Part shown: positions 22,617 to 25,500 of the stretch, in pieces
Position numbering within the stretch: the first letter of the stretch is position 1
How the letters are laid out: each line of letters opens with the position of its first letter
NCBI GenBank assembly: GCA_910584065.1
Contig: CAJTZN010000049.1
Location: 1 to 25,500 of the forward strand
DNA from: an uncultured Eubacterium sp.
GTDB lineage: Bacteria; Bacillota; Clostridia; Lachnospirales; Lachnospiraceae
DNA: 25,500 nt
Direction of reading: 5' to 3'
Made by a program: the position numbers and the translations under genes
Notes under the pieces: generated by a model
What the model saw: only the letters and a program-made list of their open reading frames with translations
The model's database searches: none
Told to the model about the DNA's origin: nothing

Positions 22617-22666
22617 CAGAATACCTCCCTTGTCATTATTATAAGTGGTGTCATATATGGTGTCAA
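22611..22666 (-). promoter_or_regulatory. hicAB promoter with TGACACCA operator repeats
   Basis: Perfect TTGACA (22661-22666), a 17-base spacer and perfect TATAAT (22638-22643) on the minus strand. TGACACCA occurs twice as a direct repeat (22658-22665 and 22646-22653) over the -35 and spacer, and once inverted over the hicA start codon (22611-22618). Repeats placed so would let the HicB ribbon-helix-helix domain block the promoter (inference from family behaviour). Confidence 0.85.
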
Positions 22667-22747
22667 TAGATTTTTAATACCGCCTGGCACAAAATACGAC
22701 ACTGTTTGTCCGCAGCGGGTCGTTAATTTGTTATTTGATGACCGGAT

Positions 22748-24577
22748 TCAATCCGATTTTTCATCCTCCAGACTAACACCATAAATATGTATCGTCTGCT
22801 CGGCCCCTTTATCAGATATCGTTTTTCCCATAGCAGCCTCTATGACAGACATGATGGCCTTTGCCCGATCAATGAAATATGTTTCAAAATCATCGTTGAT
22901 AAATGCCTGAAAATTGATCAGATGGGACTCCACCCTAGCTTTCAGCTGCGCTTCCTCTATCTGTGCTTCTTTCATTATTTTTTGACAATACTTACTCGGA
23001 GCATCCCCGCCAATCTGACGATTTGACTCCGGCAATAACGGAGTTTTATTGATAATGGAATTCCATCGTTCTTTCGGATAATCCAGTTTTTTGCAATATG
23101 ATTCAGGAAAAATGTGATGTATATCCGGAGATTCATCCATGCTTTTCACAATATCCATCGTGGTTCCCTGCACAAAATCGCGACATTTTTCCCGATAAAC
23201 CAAAGCCATGATCCCCTTATATGCTGCACTGTTCCTCGTTTGAAGTGACACAAGCCTTGCAGCTGAAAAATACGCGGCACTAACCGTTCTGCTTTTGTCC
23301 AGACTCTGTTTTCCCTTTATCGCGTCAACAACATCCTCTATATCGTTCGCGTATCTTGTTTCATTTGCTGCTCCATACATTTCACCCAAAATCCCACACC
23401 AAAACCAGCGAGTGAGAATATTCTGTGTCCTCGGCAAATGAAACGTACTCTTTCCTATAACAGCACATATTGCTGCCAGAGGGATCAGCTGAGTCGTGTA
23501 TGGAAGATCACGCATCCTGAAAACATACTGGCTGAACAGGAACTTTCTCGCCATTTTATAGCCATCGAGTAACGCCGGCTTATTCGCTTTATACGAATCA
23601 AAACTCAATGCCAAAACATCCTTTTTCTTACAGGTTGTCATCGTGTCTGCAAGATAATTTGCATAAAGTGTGATTGCTGTCAAAAACGCCGTTTTATCCA
23701 CACCGTGCATAACATCCGTATTAAGCGGATCATCCATGCCCCATATGATACGCTTGCACTCTTCCCAGTCTTTTCTAAGATCAAACTCATATGTGGCAAA
23801 TGTCGCTGTCACAAGTTCAAATACTGTCAGCGCGACCCCGCCGGTATTAACATTTTCAAACACTTTACATACGGCTTCCCGAGGCGTTTCCTTTCCCAGT
23901 ATTATTACCGGAAGTTTATAGCCTATAATAATTTCGATCACATTTGTTCGAAACGTTTTGTACCGCTCCCTGAATTCTTTGTCGTACTTATGATATTCCT
24001 TATAGCCATCTGCCCAGTCCTCACGCGCGCTGCTGTCAAAAATGATGTTTAAGGGGAACATCTCATGCTCGTATTCCAATTCCCTCGTAGACAGGTCAAG
24101 TACGATTTCCCTGTTAAAGTTCTTCTTTACGCATTTATCTTCCGGCACGGGAATAATGGCATCATATCTGTCTTCATTTTCATCGAGGCACTTTTTCATA
24201 TCCAGATAGTAAAATCGTTTTATCTTTTTTCCTTTTTCTGTTTTTGTTTCCACCGGCTCCTTTGAACAGGTAGCACGGTACATGGAAGTCAAACGCTGCT
24301 GTCCATCCAGCACAAGATGGTCCGGTATTTCTGTCACATTTTTTACGCCTTCGATAGGCCTATACTTGAATTTAACCTCTTTATTCCCGTATTCAAGACA
24401 CATGACCGCCCCCATTGGAAAACCTTGGGATAAACTTGCCAGAATCCCTCGTATCCTTCCATCATCCCAGGTCCAGCTCCGCTGGAATTCGGGCAGTTGC
24501 ATTTTCCCCGCTGTAATATTCCTGATCAGTTCGCTAAGTTCTGTATCTGATGATTTTGGCGCTATGTTTATTGACAT
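22748..24577 (-). CDS. DUF262/DUF1524 protein (GmrSD-like putative restriction nuclease)
   Basis: 609 residues. The N-terminal DUF262 domain, with a ParB/Srx-like fold and nucleotide-dependent in relatives, shows MQLPEFQRSWTWDDGRIRG (26-44) and HLVLDGQQRLTSMYR with the hallmark DGQQR (91-95), then VFENVNTGGVALTVFELVTA. The C-terminal DUF1524 HNH-type nuclease domain shows DIHHIFPESYC (His487, His488) and NKTPLLPESNRQIGGDAPS. This fused GmrS-GmrD layout is seen in type IV enzymes that cut modified phage DNA and in related defence nucleases. The target cannot be read here. GGAGAGG precedes ATG 24575-24577. It stands alone upstream of hicAB. Confidence 0.9.
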   Translation of the reverse strand: MSINIAPKSSDTELSELIRNITAGKMQLPEFQRSWTWDDGRIRGILASLSQGFPMGAVMCLEYGNKEVKFKYRPIEGVKNVTEIPDHLVLDGQQRLTSMYRATCSKEPVETKTEKGKKIKRFYYLDMKKCLDENEDRYDAIIPVPEDKCVKKNFNREIVLDLSTRELEYEHEMFPLNIIFDSSAREDWADGYKEYHKYDKEFRERYKTFRTNVIEIIIGYKLPVIILGKETPREAVCKVFENVNTGGVALTVFELVTATFATYEFDLRKDWEECKRIIWGMDDPLNTDVMHGVDKTAFLTAITLYANYLADTMTTCKKKDVLALSFDSYKANKPALLDGYKMARKFLFSQYVFRMRDLPYTTQLIPLAAICAVIGKSTFHLPRTQNILTRWFWCGILGEMYGAANETRYANDIEDVVDAIKGKQSLDKSRTVSAAYFSAARLVSLQTRNSAAYKGIMALVYREKCRDFVQGTTMDIVKSMDESPDIHHIFPESYCKKLDYPKERWNSIINKTPLLPESNRQIGGDAPSKYCQKIMKEAQIEEAQLKARVESHLINFQAFINDDFETYFIDRAKAIMSVIEAAMGKTISDKGAEQTIHIYGVSLEDEKSD

Positions 24578-25500
24578 ATTTTTTTCCTCTCCTTTAAATT
24601 TTTTCTCCTTCGCAGCAAAAGCCGCCTTCTTATTTTACATTTTGTTACTCTCTAAATTAACCTTCAACATTTCCCTTCAATCACCTCGTTCATGCTTCCT
24701 AATATGAAATCATTTATCGCCTCTTTAAATTGGTCAAATTTTGTATTATATCAAACGCAATTATAAATTTCCATAAATAACAGCAGACAACTTATTTCAA
24801 TCTACTTTTTTCAATAATTAATTAAACCCGGTATCAAAAGAAAGTATAGCTTTTATTTCTATAACATTCTTTACAATATATTATATACGATTATTCGACG
24901 AAAATCTATATGATCTATAGTTCTATTGCGGGCCCGGAAATCAGGAATTTTAAACCAAGGCAACAAGCTTACTTTAGTTTAGAATATTACCTTTCAATAC
25001 TCACATTTTATTTATAGGGTACTGCTAAATCTTAACAAAGTAAAAATTGAGCGATGTCGCAACACTGCCCTTACAAAATCACCGAAATGTTTTATGTTAT
25101 TTGGTCGAAAAAGTATACTGCCTTTTTTGGCATTATTCCACAAATTTTAAGATTCCGGGCTGTTCAGAATATTTTATTAAATTGCATAGTCTGCCAAGAA
25201 TGCGTCCAATCAGACTTCTTACTTTTCGCATAAATCCCGCTCGAAGCGTACGGGTAAGAGCCCCCTTTATTGTCCAGTGCTGCTATCGTTTTCGAGTTCT
25301 TACAGGCATTCTTTTTCAATCCTCAACTCTTATGACATTTAAATGCACATTAAAACTAACCACTCCAGATCAAATCCCCTCCTTCAAAAGCCCGCCCCCT
25401 CCCACCCTGTATTTCCCCCCATAAAATCGCCTTTTCCCCGCCCTCCCGTCCGAAGATGGCGACTCTCAAGACGACCCTCTCCCCGAAGAACGCGACCCAG
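24578..25500. other. Non-coding or degenerate right edge
   Basis: No supported gene in 920 bases. From 24650 to about 25350 the sequence is AT-rich, with many stops in all frames; the one longer open frame (25047-25424, plus) has no Shine-Dalgarno and a low-complexity proline-rich end. From about 25370 to the end the sequence turns GC-rich and strongly pyrimidine-biased on the plus strand. On the minus strand two frames stay open from the edge to near 25390 and 25370, so the 3' end of another minus-strand gene may enter here; I cannot choose a frame. Confidence 0.4.

Noticed and set aside
25047..25424. A 125-codon plus-strand frame near the right edge
   Set aside because: No ribosome binding site, unlike any known family, and ends in a low-complexity proline stretch made by pyrimidine-rich DNA.

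Overview
This window is a chromosomal segment of a Gram-positive clostridium, most likely a member of the Lachnospiraceae (inference). The reasons are the gene order, zinc-type S14, L36 and adenylate kinase, strong AGGAGG ribosome binding sites, sigma-A promoters with 17-base spacers, an rpsD gene inside the alpha-operon segment, and an L17 that is about 60 residues longer than usual. Essentially every gene lies on the minus strand, so transcription runs from high to low coordinates.

Core (21864 down to 3146): this is the merged S10-spc-alpha ribosomal superoperon: rpsJ, rplC, rplD, rplW, rplB, rpsS, rplV, rpsC, rplP, rpmC, rpsQ, rplN, rplX, rplE, rpsZ, rpsH, rplF, rplR, rpsE, rpmD, rplO, secY, adk, map, infA, then rpmJ, rpsM, rpsK, rpsD, rpoA, rplQ. 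It supplies ribosomal proteins, the SecY translocon, adenylate kinase, methionine aminopeptidase, IF-1 and the RNA polymerase alpha subunit. A near-consensus promoter and a leader of about 350 nt precede rpsJ. A hairpin-rich gap of 270 nt lies between rpsJ and rplC. A terminator-like hairpin separates secY from adk.

Insertion 1 (8881 to 6788): after infA there is a strong terminator. Two non-ribosomal genes follow: a PIN-like putative nuclease, and a secreted EF-hand/leucine-rich-repeat-like protein with its own promoter. rpmJ then restarts transcription from its own promoter with an attenuator-like hairpin. A second hairpin and a structured leader precede rpsM.

Insertion 2 (about 3097 to 1217): the 3' flank of rplQ has been rearranged. 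A second copy of the rplQ 3' end and its terminator lies 1.9 kb downstream. The two copies differ only at synonymous positions plus one 93-bp in-frame deletion. Between them lie debris of a PLD-type helicase, a chimeric ATPase-domain/winged-helix regulator and an unidentified gene start. An alpha/beta-hydrolase esterase follows at the left edge.

Right flank (22013 to 24577): upstream of the S10 promoter are a HicA/HicB toxin-antitoxin pair, with a promoter and TGACACCA operator-like repeats, and a DUF262/DUF1524 GmrSD-like putative restriction nuclease. The last 900 bases show no convincing gene. I see no tRNA, rRNA, CRISPR array or intact insertion sequence.
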